Assembly (NCBI GenBank): GCA_027485405.1
Contig: JAIXRB010000072.1
Location: 1-64,000 of the forward strand
DNA length: 64,000 bases
Direction of reading: 5' to 3'
DNA from: Leptospiraceae bacterium
GTDB lineage: Bacteria; Spirochaetota; Leptospiria; Leptospirales; Leptospiraceae
Shown: piece by piece, positions 18,513-28,477 of the stretch
Position numbering within the stretch: position 1 is the stretch's first letter
Layout: each line of letters opens with the position of its first letter
The notes under the pieces: generated by a model
Databases searched by the model: none
What the model saw: the letters and a program-made list of their open reading frames with translations, nothing else
Told to the model about the DNA's origin: nothing
Made by a program: the position numbers and the translations under genes

Positions 18513-19559
18513 ATGCTAAAAGTATTAATCGATGATACGGACAAGTCTCCCATCAGTGCTCCGCTCAATCGGTTTCATGCTTTTTTTGAATGGAAGCTAG
18601 CGGGCTTTAGTCTAATTGATCATATAAAAAAAGAGCACCCAAAGGCTAAGATATATTACCGAGCTCGAAACGAATACACTGCACAATTGGTTTTTCACAG
18701 AAATTCCGACTTGCTCCCGGTAGAAGACGGATCAGACTATGATTTCATTTATCACCAAACGCCATTTCTTCCATGGAACGTCCAACAACGCGTCGCTTCC
18801 ATTCTTGAAGATTCGTTCTCTTTTCAATCAGATTGGAAAAAGTTTCGCCAAAAGTACAAAGTCAAGTCCGGCAAATTCCAAGTTGTAGGAAAAGAGAAAA
18901 ACCTATTCATTCATCCATCAGCTCAAATCTATCCAGGTGTGATTTTTGATACGACTAAAGGTCCCATTATTGTAGAAGAGCAAACTTCGATCTGTCCATT
19001 TTCATTTTTAGAAGGGCCACTCTATATTGGTAAAGATTGTCAAATTGATAATGCCAAAATCGGCGGAGGAACTTTGATCGGCAGCAATTGTCGATTAGGC
19101 GGGGAAATAGAGAATTCAATCATATTGGACTACTCAAATAAGCATCACGAAGGATTCCTTGGTCATTCCTTTGTTGGAAGCTGGGTAAACATTGGGGCAT
19201 TAGCTACTACATCTGATCTAAAAAATAACTACGGGATCGTGAAACTAAAAATTGGTGCCCTTGAAATGAACACAGGCACTATAAAGTTTGGATCTTTGAT
19301 TTCAACCTTTTCGAAAATTGCAATTGGTACAATGCTGAACACAGGATCCGTAATTGATATCGGCTGTAACATCATGGAGGGCAGGTCTTCTGGTTATCGA
19401 AAACCTTTTTCTTGGTTAAATGAAACCGATCTTTATAAACTGGAAAATTTCTTAACTGATACTCGTAAAATAATGGCTCGGCGGAGAGTAAACCTTCTGG
19501 ACTACGAATCAGATTATCTCAAATCCTTATATGAATATAGTTTAAAGGAGAACAGATGA
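18513..19559 (+). CDS. GlmU-like sugar nucleotidyltransferase with left-handed beta-helix
   Basis: The C-terminal part (about 130-300) is a left-handed beta-helix of hexapeptide repeats (IHPSAQIYPGV, ICPFSFLEGPLYIG, IGGGTLIGSN) as in the acetyltransferase half of GlmU. The N-terminal ~110 residues resemble the NTP_transf_4 domain of putative sugar nucleotidyltransferases (APLNRFHAFFEWKLAGFSL). The classical pyrophosphorylase loop GxGTRM is absent. Six bases after glmS, it most likely completes the route to UDP-GlcNAc by acetylating and/or uridylylating glucosamine-1-phosphate. Which half-reactions it performs is unknown. The next gene starts within its stop (ATGA, 19556-19559). Confidence 0.75.
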   Translation: MLKVLIDDTDKSPISAPLNRFHAFFEWKLAGFSLIDHIKKEHPKAKIYYRARNEYTAQLVFHRNSDLLPVEDGSDYDFIYHQTPFLPWNVQQRVASILEDSFSFQSDWKKFRQKYKVKSGKFQVVGKEKNLFIHPSAQIYPGVIFDTTKGPIIVEEQTSICPFSFLEGPLYIGKDCQIDNAKIGGGTLIGSNCRLGGEIENSIILDYSNKHHEGFLGHSFVGSWVNIGALATTSDLKNNYGIVKLKIGALEMNTGTIKFGSLISTFSKIAIGTMLNTGSVIDIGCNIMEGRSSGYRKPFSWLNETDLYKLENFLTDTRKIMARRRVNLLDYESDYLKSLYEYSLKENR

Positions 19560-20467
19560 GCCCCGAATTGCAAGAATATGCCAATTCAGGGAAAATGGTT
19601 TCCATCTTAGGGACGAAGATTTTTTACCAAGATCTTGGAACTGGAACAGAAACTGTCATTCTTTTGCATGGATTTTTATCCACGGGATTTCACTATCGAA
19701 AGCTCGCTCTTATCCTAAGTAAAAAGTATCGAGTCATTGTTCCTGATTTGCTCGGTAAGGGTTGGAGCGAAAGACCAACAGAAGCTTTATCTCATAGGAT
19801 GCAGGCGCACTATCTAGGAAGATTCTTGGAGGAAGTAGCCAAAGACCAAAAAGTTCATGTAGTTGCACATGACTTTGCTTTGGTGATAACTGGATTTCTT
19901 TTGAAAAACGAACCCGAAAGAGTAAAATCCCTTACCATTGTAAACGGATTTTTGGACTTACCTAAGTATTCTTTCTATTTTCCAATTAAGCTTTTTAGAA
20001 TTCCTGTTTTAGGACAGATTCTAATGTTATCTTTGAATCCGTCTTTGGTAAAACTGGTTTACAACTTTTTCTTAACTAAAAAGGGATTTGACTTTTCGGA
20101 AGAATGGGCAGTCGACACCTATTCTTTATTATTTGATAGCAGTCACAGAAAGAACACCCTTGAGTTTTTGAAAAATGTGGACCGTTCTGTTCATGCCTTA
20201 CGCGATTTGGAAGAAGGAGTTAAGGCTCTGATTGGGTTACGTTTAATTTTAATCTCGCAAAATGATCCCTATGTTTCACCCCACCAAACGGAATACATTA
20301 AAGAAACCCTCAGAACTAGTTCTATCTTTTACTTACCAGCAGGTCATTTCCCTCAAGAAGAATCACCCATAGAACTTGCCTCCCAAATCGAGACCTTAAT
20401 CGATTCAATAACCAGAAAGAAAACAAAGACATTTCATTTTGACAGATCAAAACCACAAGGCGAATGA
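19556..20467 (+). CDS. Alpha/beta hydrolase with Asp nucleophile (haloalkane dehalogenase/epoxide hydrolase-like)
   Basis: This is a cytoplasmic alpha/beta-hydrolase fold protein. The oxyanion-hole HGF motif (39-40 region), the [12 protein letters not shown] segment and a C-terminal LPAGHFPQE with the catalytic His are visible. The nucleophile elbow reads VVAHDFALV, so the nucleophile is Asp106 rather than Ser, as in haloalkane dehalogenases, epoxide hydrolases and the MEST group. The natural substrate is unknown. It starts in an ATGA overlap with the GlmU-like gene, and the carboxylase beta gene starts 2 bases after its stop, so all are one transcript. Confidence 0.8.
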   Translation: MSPELQEYANSGKMVSILGTKIFYQDLGTGTETVILLHGFLSTGFHYRKLALILSKKYRVIVPDLLGKGWSERPTEALSHRMQAHYLGRFLEEVAKDQKVHVVAHDFALVITGFLLKNEPERVKSLTIVNGFLDLPKYSFYFPIKLFRIPVLGQILMLSLNPSLVKLVYNFFLTKKGFDFSEEWAVDTYSLLFDSSHRKNTLEFLKNVDRSVHALRDLEEGVKALIGLRLILISQNDPYVSPHQTEYIKETLRTSSIFYLPAGHFPQEESPIELASQIETLIDSITRKKTKTFHFDRSKPQGE

Positions 20468-20468
20468 A

Positions 20469-22064
20469 TTGAACCGAATACTTTCCAAAGTCTCACTAGA
20501 AAAAGAAGAGTATATCGCAAATGTCGAATCCTTTGAGAGACTTATTTTAGAATACAGAGATCTGCAGTCGCAATTAAAAGAGGGTGGTGGTCCTAAATTA
20601 CAAAAAAAGCACAAAGACCGCGGAAAGCTTACAGCAAGAGAAAGAATTTCTCTCCTCATTGACAAAGAAACGGAATTTCTGGAACTCAGTTTGTTTGCCG
20701 CCTATCAAGTTTATGCTGATTCAGTTCCAGCCGCAGGAGTTTTGACTGGCATTGGCATTGTATCTGGGGTTCCTTGTATGATAGTGGCAAATGATGCAAC
20801 GGTAAAAGGTGGAACGTACTTTCCTTTAACGGTTAAAAAACACCTCAGAGCACAAGAAATTGCTCAATCATTACGTTTGCCCTGCATATATTTGGTGGAT
20901 AGTGGAGGAGCATTTCTCCCTATGCAAGATGAGGTTTTCCCAGATAAATATCATTTTGGTCGTATTTTTTTCAATCAGTCTCAAATGAGCTCGCAAGGTA
21001 TTTCTCAGATAGCGGTTGTAATGGGATCTTGTACAGCAGGTGGTGCTTACATTCCCGCTATGTCTGATGAATCAATTATCGTACGAGGAACAGGCACCAT
21101 CTTTTTAGGTGGACCCCCTTTAGTCAAAGCCGCAACGGGAGAAATAGTGACACCAGACGAATTAGGTGGAGCTGATGTCCATGGAAAAATCTCAGGCGTC
21201 ACAGATCATATTGCCGAAGACGATGAGCATGCCTTGCGAATTACCAAATCAATTGTCTCCCATCTAAATGAAAAAGATTGGAATCCCAAGAAACCAGCAT
21301 TAGAACCCTTGTACCCAATTGAAGAAATCTATGGGATCATCCAAAGAGATTCCAAAAAAAGCTATGATATTCGTGAAATCATTGCTAGGCTAGTAGATGG
21401 TTCCCTTTTTCATGAGTTTAAAGAAAACTATGGAACAACTTTGGTTACTGGCTTTGCTCAGATTTTTGGATACGAAGTCGGGATCATTGCAAACAACGGA
21501 ATTTTGTTTTCCGAAAGCTCACTAAAAGCCGCACATTTCATCCAACTTTGTGACCAAAGGAGAATCCCACTTTTGTTTTTACAAAACATAACGGGCTTTA
21601 TGGTCGGCAAGAAAGTTGAAAATGCGGGAATCGCAAAGGATGGAGCAAAAATGGTAAATGCTGTATCCTCTTGCACTGTACCGAAAATGACATTGATCGT
21701 TGGCGGTTCCTACGGAGCTGGAAACTATGGAATGTGTGGTCGAGCCTTCCAGCCAGAATTCCTCTGGATGTGGCCCAATGCAAAGATCTCGGTCATGGGA
21801 GGAGAACAGGCTTCCAATGTCCTATGGACAGTCAAGAAAGAGGGATCTCCCGATCAGCAACTCTCCTTGGACGACGAGATTGCCTTTAAAAAGCCCATTC
21901 TAGAGGATTACGACAGGAAATCTTCGGCTTTCTATAGCTCAGCAAGGCTTTGGGACGATGGGATTTTGGAGCCCAGAGAAACCCGCCAGGTTCTTGGCAA
22001 AGCCCTCTCTCTTTTCGAGCGAAAAAAAGAAAAACGCTTGCCCTTCGGTATTTTTCGGATGTGA
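20469..22064 (+). CDS. mccB: Acyl-CoA carboxylase beta subunit, methylcrotonyl-CoA type
   Basis: This carboxyltransferase subunit moves CO2 from biotin to an acyl-CoA. Two crotonase-like lobes are visible. The first holds [16 protein letters not shown] and [12 protein letters not shown], the second [11 protein letters not shown] and [32 protein letters not shown] and [15 protein letters not shown] match methylcrotonyl-CoA carboxylase beta more than propionyl-CoA types. TTG 20469 was chosen as start because AAGGCG precedes it and it sits just after the upstream stop. TTG 20439 in the same frame is an alternative. The partner alpha subunit is probably the gene at 3961. The pathway would be leucine degradation. 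Confidence 0.88.
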   Translation: MNRILSKVSLEKEEYIANVESFERLILEYRDLQSQLKEGGGPKLQKKHKDRGKLTARERISLLIDKETEFLELSLFAAYQVYADSVPAAGVLTGIGIVSGVPCMIVANDATVKGGTYFPLTVKKHLRAQEIAQSLRLPCIYLVDSGGAFLPMQDEVFPDKYHFGRIFFNQSQMSSQGISQIAVVMGSCTAGGAYIPAMSDESIIVRGTGTIFLGGPPLVKAATGEIVTPDELGGADVHGKISGVTDHIAEDDEHALRITKSIVSHLNEKDWNPKKPALEPLYPIEEIYGIIQRDSKKSYDIREIIARLVDGSLFHEFKENYGTTLVTGFAQIFGYEVGIIANNGILFSESSLKAAHFIQLCDQRRIPLLFLQNITGFMVGKKVENAGIAKDGAKMVNAVSSCTVPKMTLIVGGSYGAGNYGMCGRAFQPEFLWMWPNAKISVMGGEQASNVLWTVKKEGSPDQQLSLDDEIAFKKPILEDYDRKSSAFYSSARLWDDGILEPRETRQVLGKALSLFERKKEKRLPFGIFRM

Positions 22065-22108
22065 TATACAGTGGTTTTTCACCCTGTGTAGGGGCATGAG
22101 ACAATACC

Positions 22109-22459
22109 ATGATTATCCGAGAAAAAAGCTCCGAAAACATCTGCATCTTAGAAATCGAAGGAGAGGTCGATCTCTACAACGCGAAAGAGATCAAAGACAT
22201 CCTGGATGAAAAGATCAAAGCACAGATTTATGAAGTCGTTATCAACCTTGCTCAAGTTCCTTTTATGGATTCTTCCGGAATCGGAACTCTTGTCACTGCC
22301 ATGTACAAGCTCAAAAAGTATCATGGAAACCTTAAGGTTTGCAGTGTACATGGATCTGTTGCGAAGGTTTTTAAAATGACTGGTATGGAAAGCCATCTTC
22401 AGGTCTACGAAAACGAAGCAGAAGCAATAAAAGCCTTTGTCGCCGAACGAAACGACTAA
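22109..22459 (+). CDS. STAS-domain anti-sigma factor antagonist
   Basis: This is a single STAS domain of 116 aa, like SpoIIAA/RsbV, which switches partner by phosphorylation. The beta-strand ICILEIEGEVDLYNA opens the fold, and MDSSGIGTL places the phosphorylatable serine at Ser55/56. Such proteins release a sigma factor from an anti-sigma kinase or feed a phosphatase pathway, but no kinase or phosphatase partner is in this window. The 44-base gap before it contains no strong promoter, and an HtrA protease gene begins 12 bases after it. Confidence 0.9.
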   Translation: MIIREKSSENICILEIEGEVDLYNAKEIKDILDEKIKAQIYEVVINLAQVPFMDSSGIGTLVTAMYKLKKYHGNLKVCSVHGSVAKVFKMTGMESHLQVYENEAEAIKAFVAERND

Positions 22460-22471
22460 GTCTAATCGTAT

Positions 22472-23644
22472 ATGAACAAAAAAAATAAAGTACAGTACAT
22501 AGCGGTAGCTACGACTTTTTTGCTTTTAGGAACTTTTCTGTCTCCATTTTTGACCTGTGGTTCCTCTTCTAATTCAAACCCTTTGAATCTTAAAGCCGAT
22601 CCACCAGAAAAGGCATCTCCCGCACAAATCCAAGCTATTGCTTTAGAAAACGCATTCCAAGAGGTTTTTGATAAAGCTTCGCCTAGCGTAGTTTCCATTG
22701 CTACAGAAAGAACGGTAAACATGCAACAGCATCCTTTTACTGGAGATCCGTTCTTTGATCACTTCTTCGGAAGACCTTCACCGGGAGGCGGAGGAGGGCG
22801 AGTTATGAAACAAAAGCAAACTGGGCTTGGGTCGGGTATAGTGTTAAACGATGAAGGTTACATTATGACAAACCACCATGTGATAAAAGACATGGATAAG
22901 CTCACTGTAAAATTCAAAAACCAAAAGACCTTTGAAGCTAAACTCATAGGCTCAGATGAAACCATGGATATTGCTCTTCTAAAAATCGAAGCTGGAAAAT
23001 CCGCACTCAAGCCAATTACCTTAGGTGATTCGGGAAAAGTCCGAGTTGGGAATTGGGCAATTGCCATCGGTGCTCCCTTGGGCTTTGAGCAATCGTTTAC
23101 TGTCGGTGTGGTCTCGGCTATTCAACGAGGTGGAATCGATAGCTCTGGGCTTTCTTACATTCAGACAGATGCGGCTATCAACCAAGGAAACAGTGGTGGT
23201 CCACTCTTAAACATCCAAGGCGAAGTCATTGGCATTAACAGAATGATTGCTTCTCAATCAGGTGGATCAGTTGGAATCGGGTTTACCATCCCGATCAACG
23301 AGGCAAGAAAAGTTGCAGAAGAGATCAAAACCAATGGAAAAGTCACCAGACCTTGGTTAGGCGTTGGGTTGGATTCTGTTTCGGAGGAAGACGTTTCTCA
23401 GTTTGGTTTAAAATCCGATAAAGGTGCGATTGTGCGCCAGATTGTCAAAGGTTCTCCTGCAGACAAAGCGGCATTAAAACTGAACGATGTCATAACAATG
23501 ATCGGTGAGAAAGAAGTGAACTCACCTGAAGACCTGATCGGTTACGTTCGAACTAGTAAAATTGGAAAGCGTTTGGAGTTAAAAATCTTTCGAAACAAAA
23601 ACGAAATTTTAACTTCAATCACTCCTGAGCAAAAGCCAAATTGA
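22472..23644 (+). CDS. degP: HtrA/DegP-family periplasmic serine protease
   Basis: This is an envelope protease/chaperone. An N-terminal hydrophobic segment (about 8-28) ends FLTCGSS, either a membrane anchor or a loose lipobox at Cys29. The trypsin-like domain carries the complete triad: His136 (TNHHV), Asp166 (MDIALL) and Ser241 (QGNSGGP). A glycine-rich loop (105-109) lies before it. One PDZ domain follows (about 290-385), so it has the DegS-like single-PDZ layout rather than the two-PDZ DegP layout. ruvB begins two bases after the TGA. Confidence 0.92.
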   Translation: MNKKNKVQYIAVATTFLLLGTFLSPFLTCGSSSNSNPLNLKADPPEKASPAQIQAIALENAFQEVFDKASPSVVSIATERTVNMQQHPFTGDPFFDHFFGRPSPGGGGGRVMKQKQTGLGSGIVLNDEGYIMTNHHVIKDMDKLTVKFKNQKTFEAKLIGSDETMDIALLKIEAGKSALKPITLGDSGKVRVGNWAIAIGAPLGFEQSFTVGVVSAIQRGGIDSSGLSYIQTDAAINQGNSGGPLLNIQGEVIGINRMIASQSGGSVGIGFTIPINEARKVAEEIKTNGKVTRPWLGVGLDSVSEEDVSQFGLKSDKGAIVRQIVKGSPADKAALKLNDVITMIGEKEVNSPEDLIGYVRTSKIGKRLELKIFRNKNEILTSITPEQKPN

Positions 23645-23645
23645 G

Positions 23646-24680
23646 GTGACTACCCGAGAAGAGCTCAATCAACCAACGGAAGACGAGCCTTCTCTCCGTC
23701 CCACTAAGCTCTCTGAGTTTATAGGACAAAAAGAAGTTTTAGCCAACCTCAGTGTCTATATTGAGTCTGCAAAAAAAAGGCAGGCTCCCCTAGACCACGT
23801 TTTAATTTCAGGACCACCTGGTTTGGGAAAGACGACCCTGGCACAAATCATTGCAAATGAGCTAGCTGTCACCTTTACTCCAACATCGGCACCAGCAATT
23901 TCAAAAGGTGCCGATCTAGTTCGGTTTCTAACTCTCCTCAGAACGAACGAAGTTTTTTTTGTAGATGAAATCCATGGTTTTGTTAAGAAACAAGAAGAGC
24001 TCTTGTATCCTGCTATGGAAAACTACTTTGTCGATCTTGTAGTGGGAGAAGGTGTAACCGCCAATGCAATTCAGATCCAATTGCAACCATTTACATTGGT
24101 TGGAGCAACAACGCGTTCAGGTCTTGTCAGTGAGCCTTTAAAATCCAGATTTGGCATACATCTTCGGTTAGATTACTATTCCGACCAGGAAATGGAAACG
24201 ATTGTTTCCCGTTCTGCCGACCTTTTGGAAATCAAACTAGAAAAAAACGTAGCAATGGAAATAGGCAAGCGAAGCCGAAAAACTCCAAGGATCGCAAACC
24301 ATTTGCTTAAGAGAGTGCGAGACTTTGCCTCTGTTCAAAATTCTCAAAAAATAACACCAGAAGTCTGTAAGTTCTCTTTCGAAAGAATGGGGATAGATTC
24401 TTTGGGATTGGATCAAATCGATAGACAGATTTTGACAATCCTAATTGACAGGTACAATGGCGGACCAGTCGGTTTGAAACCTTTAGCTGTTGTCTTAGGT
24501 GATGAGGAAAGAACCCTAGAAGAAACATACGAGCCCTTTTTAGTTCGAATAGGGTTGATTGACAGAACTGCTGGTGGTAGGGTGGCGACAGCCCAAGCGT
24601 ACAAGCATCTCGGAAAAGAACCCCCCTCTTCACAAAATAGAAATATATCAAACGACCAAGATGACCCTCAACTTTTCTAA
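23646..24680 (+). CDS. ruvB: Holliday junction branch migration helicase RuvB
   Basis: RuvB is the hexameric AAA+ motor that drives branch migration with RuvA. The Walker [10 protein letters not shown], Walker B FVDEIH, sensor-1 GATTRSG and Arg finger in PLKSRFGI are present, followed by the lid and winged-helix domain. Walker B is followed by GF where most RuvB have RL. The start is GTG 23646, overlapping no gene but only one base from the degP stop. ruvA and ruvC are not adjacent. The next gene starts inside its last codons. Confidence 0.95.
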   Translation: MTTREELNQPTEDEPSLRPTKLSEFIGQKEVLANLSVYIESAKKRQAPLDHVLISGPPGLGKTTLAQIIANELAVTFTPTSAPAISKGADLVRFLTLLRTNEVFFVDEIHGFVKKQEELLYPAMENYFVDLVVGEGVTANAIQIQLQPFTLVGATTRSGLVSEPLKSRFGIHLRLDYYSDQEMETIVSRSADLLEIKLEKNVAMEIGKRSRKTPRIANHLLKRVRDFASVQNSQKITPEVCKFSFERMGIDSLGLDQIDRQILTILIDRYNGGPVGLKPLAVVLGDEERTLEETYEPFLVRIGLIDRTAGGRVATAQAYKHLGKEPPSSQNRNISNDQDDPQLF

Positions 24681-25590
24681 ATTTAGAATTCCTGACTTAC
24701 AGCTTCCTGAAAAAGAAGAGGGGGAGAAGCGTTTGGTTTTGTCAGCTTGTTTTGTGCTACTTCTAGTTTCTTTGATTTTTGGACATATGATTACTAGAAA
24801 CCTTCTTTGGAAAATTCTCGGCGAAGAAATGGCTAGCGAAGAAGTTTCGCCCGAAGAGAGAGAAAAGATTTATGAAGTTCTGGTGGAACAACAGTTTATC
24901 AACCCAGACAAGAAGGACGAGTATAAGGCTCTTTCCAACAAAGACAGTGCCGGCGGTGGGGGATTAACAGAACAGATGGGTTTTCATACTCTTTCGCCTT
25001 TTCGAGAATTCATTTACGGAAGTAAGGCTGTCCAGCCTTCGGAAGCACAACCAAAAGAGGAAAAAGCTAAAAAAGAAGAAGATCTTTTTGAGATTGGAAT
25101 CTTTAAAGCAGATCCTGTTAGTTCAGTTAACCAACAAGCTACGCCAAATGTTTCACCTTCGTCTGGTCAGATGATGAAGATCCCATTTAATTATCGATTT
25201 CAACAAGATTTTTTGTTTCGATGGGATGGATCCAAGGCTTTGACAATTCCAACGAAAGAACTTGCGGGTTACTATTACTTTAAAAATATGTTGAGACAGA
25301 TTGAACAGTCTTTTGCTCCTCCCGGGGGAGGAAACCAAGCTTACAGAGATATGGCGGGAACTGTGATTCGAGAAGGAATCAAACCAGGTGTGGCAAAAGT
25401 TCAGTTTTTGTTAAATGATGCAGGAAAAGTTTTAGATGTAAAACTTGTTGGTTCCCAAGGGCAGAACATTGTGGATTCATCCTGCATGGATTCAATTCGC
25501 GGGCAGATTTTTGGACCAGTACCAGAAGAAGTAAAAGCTCGTGGTCTTATCTTTGGAATCAACTTTATATTTCCGGAAGTTTATAGGTAG
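24661..25590 (+). CDS. TonB-like inner membrane protein
   Basis: A single transmembrane helix (about 25-42) follows a short cytoplasmic tail. A charged, low-complexity periplasmic stretch (Lys/Glu/Pro, about 120-180) leads to a C-terminal TonB-type domain with [25 protein letters not shown] and a closing IFPEVY. TonB proteins pass proton-motive energy to outer-membrane receptors. ExbB/ExbD and a receptor are not in the window, so the partner is unknown. The start was set at ATG 24661, which overlaps the end of ruvB by 20 bases; an upstream extension to 24559 would lie wholly in ruvB. Confidence 0.75.
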   Translation: MTLNFSKFRIPDLQLPEKEEGEKRLVLSACFVLLLVSLIFGHMITRNLLWKILGEEMASEEVSPEEREKIYEVLVEQQFINPDKKDEYKALSNKDSAGGGGLTEQMGFHTLSPFREFIYGSKAVQPSEAQPKEEKAKKEEDLFEIGIFKADPVSSVNQQATPNVSPSSGQMMKIPFNYRFQQDFLFRWDGSKALTIPTKELAGYYYFKNMLRQIEQSFAPPGGGNQAYRDMAGTVIREGIKPGVAKVQFLLNDAGKVLDVKLVGSQGQNIVDSSCMDSIRGQIFGPVPEEVKARGLIFGINFIFPEVYR

Positions 25591-25594
25591 AACT

Positions 25595-26572
25595 ATGCAA
25601 TTGCGAAAGAATTCACTTTTCAAGTCAAAACGATTGTTTATCTTTATTGCTATGGGTTTTTTCGCTCTCTTACTTTCAAATGCTCTTTCATCGCAGGGAC
25701 GATCTGAAAAAAGCGAACAGTTCTTTGATACAGATGGTACTTTGTTTGTTAATCATTTATATTTCATTGATCCAAAGGTCGATCCTACTCACCCCTTAGT
25801 TTACTACTACTCTTGGAACGAGGCACCTTGGATAAAAATACATGGGCCTCTTTACCCTCCAGAAACTGGCTGGAACGAATTGCGAATGTATTCTGAAGAT
25901 GAATTGGGAAATAGATCAGCGGAACAAAAGTTTGGCGTATTTTTGGACAGTCGGTCTCCGAACCTAGAACTCAGATGGAAAACCATGCCTAAATACTGGT
26001 ATGGAAATCTAGTCATCAAAAGTGGAAACGAAATCATACTTCGGGCAAATGATTTGGAAAGTGGAATTGGAAGTATAGATGTTTTGTTTGATGGATTGAA
26101 GCTCCCTTTGGAAATGAATGAATCGGCTGAGTGGAAAATTCCTTCGAATACAGAAGGCCGACATACTATCGAGGCTGTTACATACGATAGAGTTTTAAAT
26201 TCGTCAAAAAAGCTCTCTTTAGAATGGATTGTAGATTTTTCTCCTCCAGAAATAAAGCTGATGGTTGTTCCCGAGCCTTTGGTAATAGATTCAAAAAATA
26301 TTTGTAAAAGAGATTCGAGCATTCGAATCGTCGGCCAAGATAAGTATACCGAAATAAAGGACTATTTGTGGAAAGAAAAAGGTGCCCCCGAATGGAACCA
26401 AGGCGGTAGTGTATTAAAACTGGATTATTTGTTCCCCTTGCATAAGGAAATCTTTCTGGAATTCTCGGCTCGAGATTTTGCTGGCAATGAAGTACCGGCT
26501 ATGGAATTTCACTGCCGATTTGACAGAAAGAACCCCGAATCTAAGATTTCCAGAGAAAACCTACCTAACTGA
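25595..26572 (+). CDS. Secreted protein with Ig-like/OmpL47-type repeats
   Basis: A signal peptide or N-terminal anchor (residues about 12-32, after KSKR) is followed by several beta-rich modules of 80-90 residues. SWNEAPWIKIHGPLYP, NDLESGIGSIDVLFDG and GQDKYTEIKDYLW resemble the Ig-like domains of OmpL47-type leptospiral proteins. Cysteines are few. The start was set at ATG 25595, 4 bases after the TonB-like gene stop, so the two probably work together in the envelope. It converges on the arsenite pump gene with one base between the stops. Function is unknown. Confidence 0.7.
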   Translation: MQLRKNSLFKSKRLFIFIAMGFFALLLSNALSSQGRSEKSEQFFDTDGTLFVNHLYFIDPKVDPTHPLVYYYSWNEAPWIKIHGPLYPPETGWNELRMYSEDELGNRSAEQKFGVFLDSRSPNLELRWKTMPKYWYGNLVIKSGNEIILRANDLESGIGSIDVLFDGLKLPLEMNESAEWKIPSNTEGRHTIEAVTYDRVLNSSKKLSLEWIVDFSPPEIKLMVVPEPLVIDSKNICKRDSSIRIVGQDKYTEIKDYLWKEKGAPEWNQGGSVLKLDYLFPLHKEIFLEFSARDFAGNEVPAMEFHCRFDRKNPESKISRENLPN

Positions 26573-26573
26573 C

Positions 26574-27608
26574 TTAAACTCTATTGGCAAAGGATTTTTC
26601 TTGGCTAAGCGCAAACTTGACTAAGAGAATCAATACGGGCACTTCGATCAACGGTCCCACGATTGTCGCAAAAGCCACATTTGACTCTATACCAAAGATC
26701 GAGATAGCAACTGCTATACCTAACTCAAAGTTGTTACCCGCGGCAGTAAACGCGATAGATACACTCTCTGAATACCCAATTCCCATTTTCTTTGCAGAAT
26801 AGAACGAGGAAAAGAACATGATTGCAAAATAAGCTGTGAGAGGAAGGGCTATTCTAAGAACTTCAAAAGGAATTTCAAGAATCAATTTTCCTTTAGAGCT
26901 AAACATAATAACAATAGTGAACAAAAGAGAAATTAATGTGATCGGAGAGATTCTAGGAATAAACTCTTTGTTGAACCACTCCAATCCTTTTTTAGGAATC
27001 AACCAAGCCCGAACGAATATTGCCATTAAAAAGGGAATACCTAAGTACAAGAAAACTCCCTTTGCAATTTCAGTAATTTCAACATGTACGCTTGCGTTCT
27101 GAATTCCGAAAACCAAAGGAAAGTAATTTAAAAAAAGAAAAGAATATAAACTATAAAACAAAATTTGAAAAATACTATTGAACGCGACTAAACCAGCAAC
27201 GCATTCGTTATTTCCTTTGGCAAGATCATTCCAAACTATAACCATAGCTATACAACGTGCTATACCTATAAGAGAAAGTCCCATCATGTATTCTGGTTTA
27301 TCGTGTAGAAAAATTAGGCTCAAAAGGAACATCAAAACAGGACCTATGAGCCAATTTTGAATCAAAGAAAGAGATAAGATTTTACTGTTCTTAAAAATAT
27401 TCTTAATTTCAGAAAAATTCACTTTGGATAGAGGAGGGAACATCATAAAAATAAGCCCAAATGCCAGGAGGAAATTGGTTGAACCTACTTGGAAGATAGC
27501 TAAAAAATCCGCAAAACTCGGAATAAACTTTCCGAGAGCGATTCCCAAACTCATAGCTAAAAAAATAAATAAGGTTAAGTTTTTATCTAGAAAAGATAGT
27601 TTTTTCAT
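26574..27608 (-). CDS. acr3: Arsenite efflux permease, ACR3 family
   Basis: ACR3 exports arsenite across the inner membrane. About ten hydrophobic helices span the 344 residues. GIARCIAMVIVWNDLAKGN holds the conserved Cys of TM4, and AFTAAGNNFELGIAV is the TM9 signature; both are diagnostic. It is the last gene of the arsR-arsC-acr3 operon, 7 bases after arsC. Control by the ArsR encoded upstream is expected. Confidence 0.95.
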   Translation of the reverse strand: MKKLSFLDKNLTLFIFLAMSLGIALGKFIPSFADFLAIFQVGSTNFLLAFGLIFMMFPPLSKVNFSEIKNIFKNSKILSLSLIQNWLIGPVLMFLLSLIFLHDKPEYMMGLSLIGIARCIAMVIVWNDLAKGNNECVAGLVAFNSIFQILFYSLYSFLFLNYFPLVFGIQNASVHVEITEIAKGVFLYLGIPFLMAIFVRAWLIPKKGLEWFNKEFIPRISPITLISLLFTIVIMFSSKGKLILEIPFEVLRIALPLTAYFAIMFFSSFYSAKKMGIGYSESVSIAFTAAGNNFELGIAVAISIFGIESNVAFATIVGPLIEVPVLILLVKFALSQEKSFANRV

Positions 27609-27615
27609 CTTAGTC

Positions 27616-28029
27616 TTATGATTTTATTTTTTTGGCAAAGTTGTCACAATAGTCTCTGATCTCGAAACAAGTTTTGTCGAAAGCATTGCTTATTTCTTCT
27701 TCAGTGCCTTTGATTTTTGAAGGATCGGAAAAGTTATGGTGCATCTTTTCTGCATTTGTTGGAAAATAAGGACAATTTTCCTTAGCATGGTCACAAACTG
27801 TTATCACATAATCAAAATTAATTTCTTTGTATTCATTGATATGATTGGAAGTATGATTTGAAATATCAATTCCAGCCTTTTTCATAGTGGATACGGCTTT
27901 TGGATTCACGCCATGCGTTTCTATTCCTGCACTGTAAACCTTTGCTTCTTTGGGTAGTAAGTGACGTAACCAACCTTCTGCCATTTGGCTTCTACAGCTA
28001 TTTCCTGTGCAAAGTACTAAAACATTCAT
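27616..28029 (-). CDS. arsC: Arsenate reductase, thioredoxin-coupled (LMW phosphatase type)
   Basis: ArsC reduces arsenate to arsenite for export. The P-loop CTGNSCRS holds the nucleophile Cys7 (with Cys12). The redox pair Cys79 and Cys86 (TVCDHAKENCP) has the 7-residue spacing of the thioredoxin-coupled Gram-positive type, and the acid DPSK follows. At 137 aa it has normal length. It lies between arsR (34 bases upstream) and acr3. Confidence 0.95.
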   Translation of the reverse strand: MNVLVLCTGNSCRSQMAEGWLRHLLPKEAKVYSAGIETHGVNPKAVSTMKKAGIDISNHTSNHINEYKEINFDYVITVCDHAKENCPYFPTNAEKMHHNFSDPSKIKGTEEEISNAFDKTCFEIRDYCDNFAKKIKS

Positions 28030-28063
28030 TTGTTATTCTCCTTAATCTATTTATTCTCTAATG

Positions 28064-28408
28064 CTATTCACAACATGAGTTTCCAAACTTTTTTTGAAGA
28101 GTTTGAATATCAACTTTCCACTCTTCCAAAGCTGAAAAATTTTTATTTAAGACTTCCCAATCGATACAGTAACAAGACTTAGTCCCTTCGGTTTCCCCTT
28201 TGATGAGACCTGCTTTTTTTAGCTCATTTAAATGCTGGGAAACTGTGGACTGTGCCAAAGGCATAACTTCAACGATCTCCCCGCAAATGCATTCGTTGCG
28301 TCTAGCAATCTCCAGAAGAATTTGGATACGAGCCGGATGCGATAGAGCTTTGGCAAAATTAGCAAGATCTTGGGTATCTTCCAAAAAGGCTGTTTTCTTG
28401 TTCCACAT
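28064..28408 (-). CDS. arsR: ArsR-family arsenic-responsive repressor
   Basis: This winged-helix repressor releases the ars operon on binding As(III). The helix-turn-helix spans about 45-70 (QSTVSQHLNELKKAGLI). Candidate metal-binding cysteines are Cys40/Cys42 (ECICGE) just before the recognition helices, Cys80/Cys82 (SCYC) and a C-terminal Cys112-Cys113 pair. Cys40/42 fit the classical alpha-3 site. The gene heads the operon, and a palindrome lies 10 bases before its start over the promoter. Confidence 0.93.
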   Translation of the reverse strand: MWNKKTAFLEDTQDLANFAKALSHPARIQILLEIARRNECICGEIVEVMPLAQSTVSQHLNELKKAGLIKGETEGTKSCYCIDWEVLNKNFSALEEWKVDIQTLQKKFGNSCCE

Positions 28409-28417
28409 CGAATGTAT

Positions 28418-28433
28418 ATCGTAAATATACGAT
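28418..28433. promoter_or_regulatory. Probable ArsR operator
   Basis: A perfect inverted repeat, ATCGTA-AATA-TACGAT, is centred 17 bases before the arsR start codon. Its position between the arsR start and a plausible -35, and its resemblance to AT-rich ArsR/SmtB operators, suggest autoregulation of the ars operon. Confidence 0.72.
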
Positions 28434-28445
28434 CAATTTTAGCAA
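28418..28445 (-). promoter_or_regulatory. Candidate promoter of the ars operon
   Basis: Read on the minus strand, TTGCTA (28445-28440) lies 16 bases before TACGAT (28423-28418), each matching four of six sigma-70 positions. The -10 hexamer is one arm of the palindrome, so a bound repressor would block the polymerase. Confidence 0.5.
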
Positions 28446-28477
28446 GAATTATAAAATAGCTGATCAATAGAACTAGT

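Noticed and set aside
22065..22108. Small CCCT-GTGT-AGGG hairpin and possible promoter before the STAS gene
   Set aside because: The stem is only four pairs and no hexamer pair with correct spacing was found.
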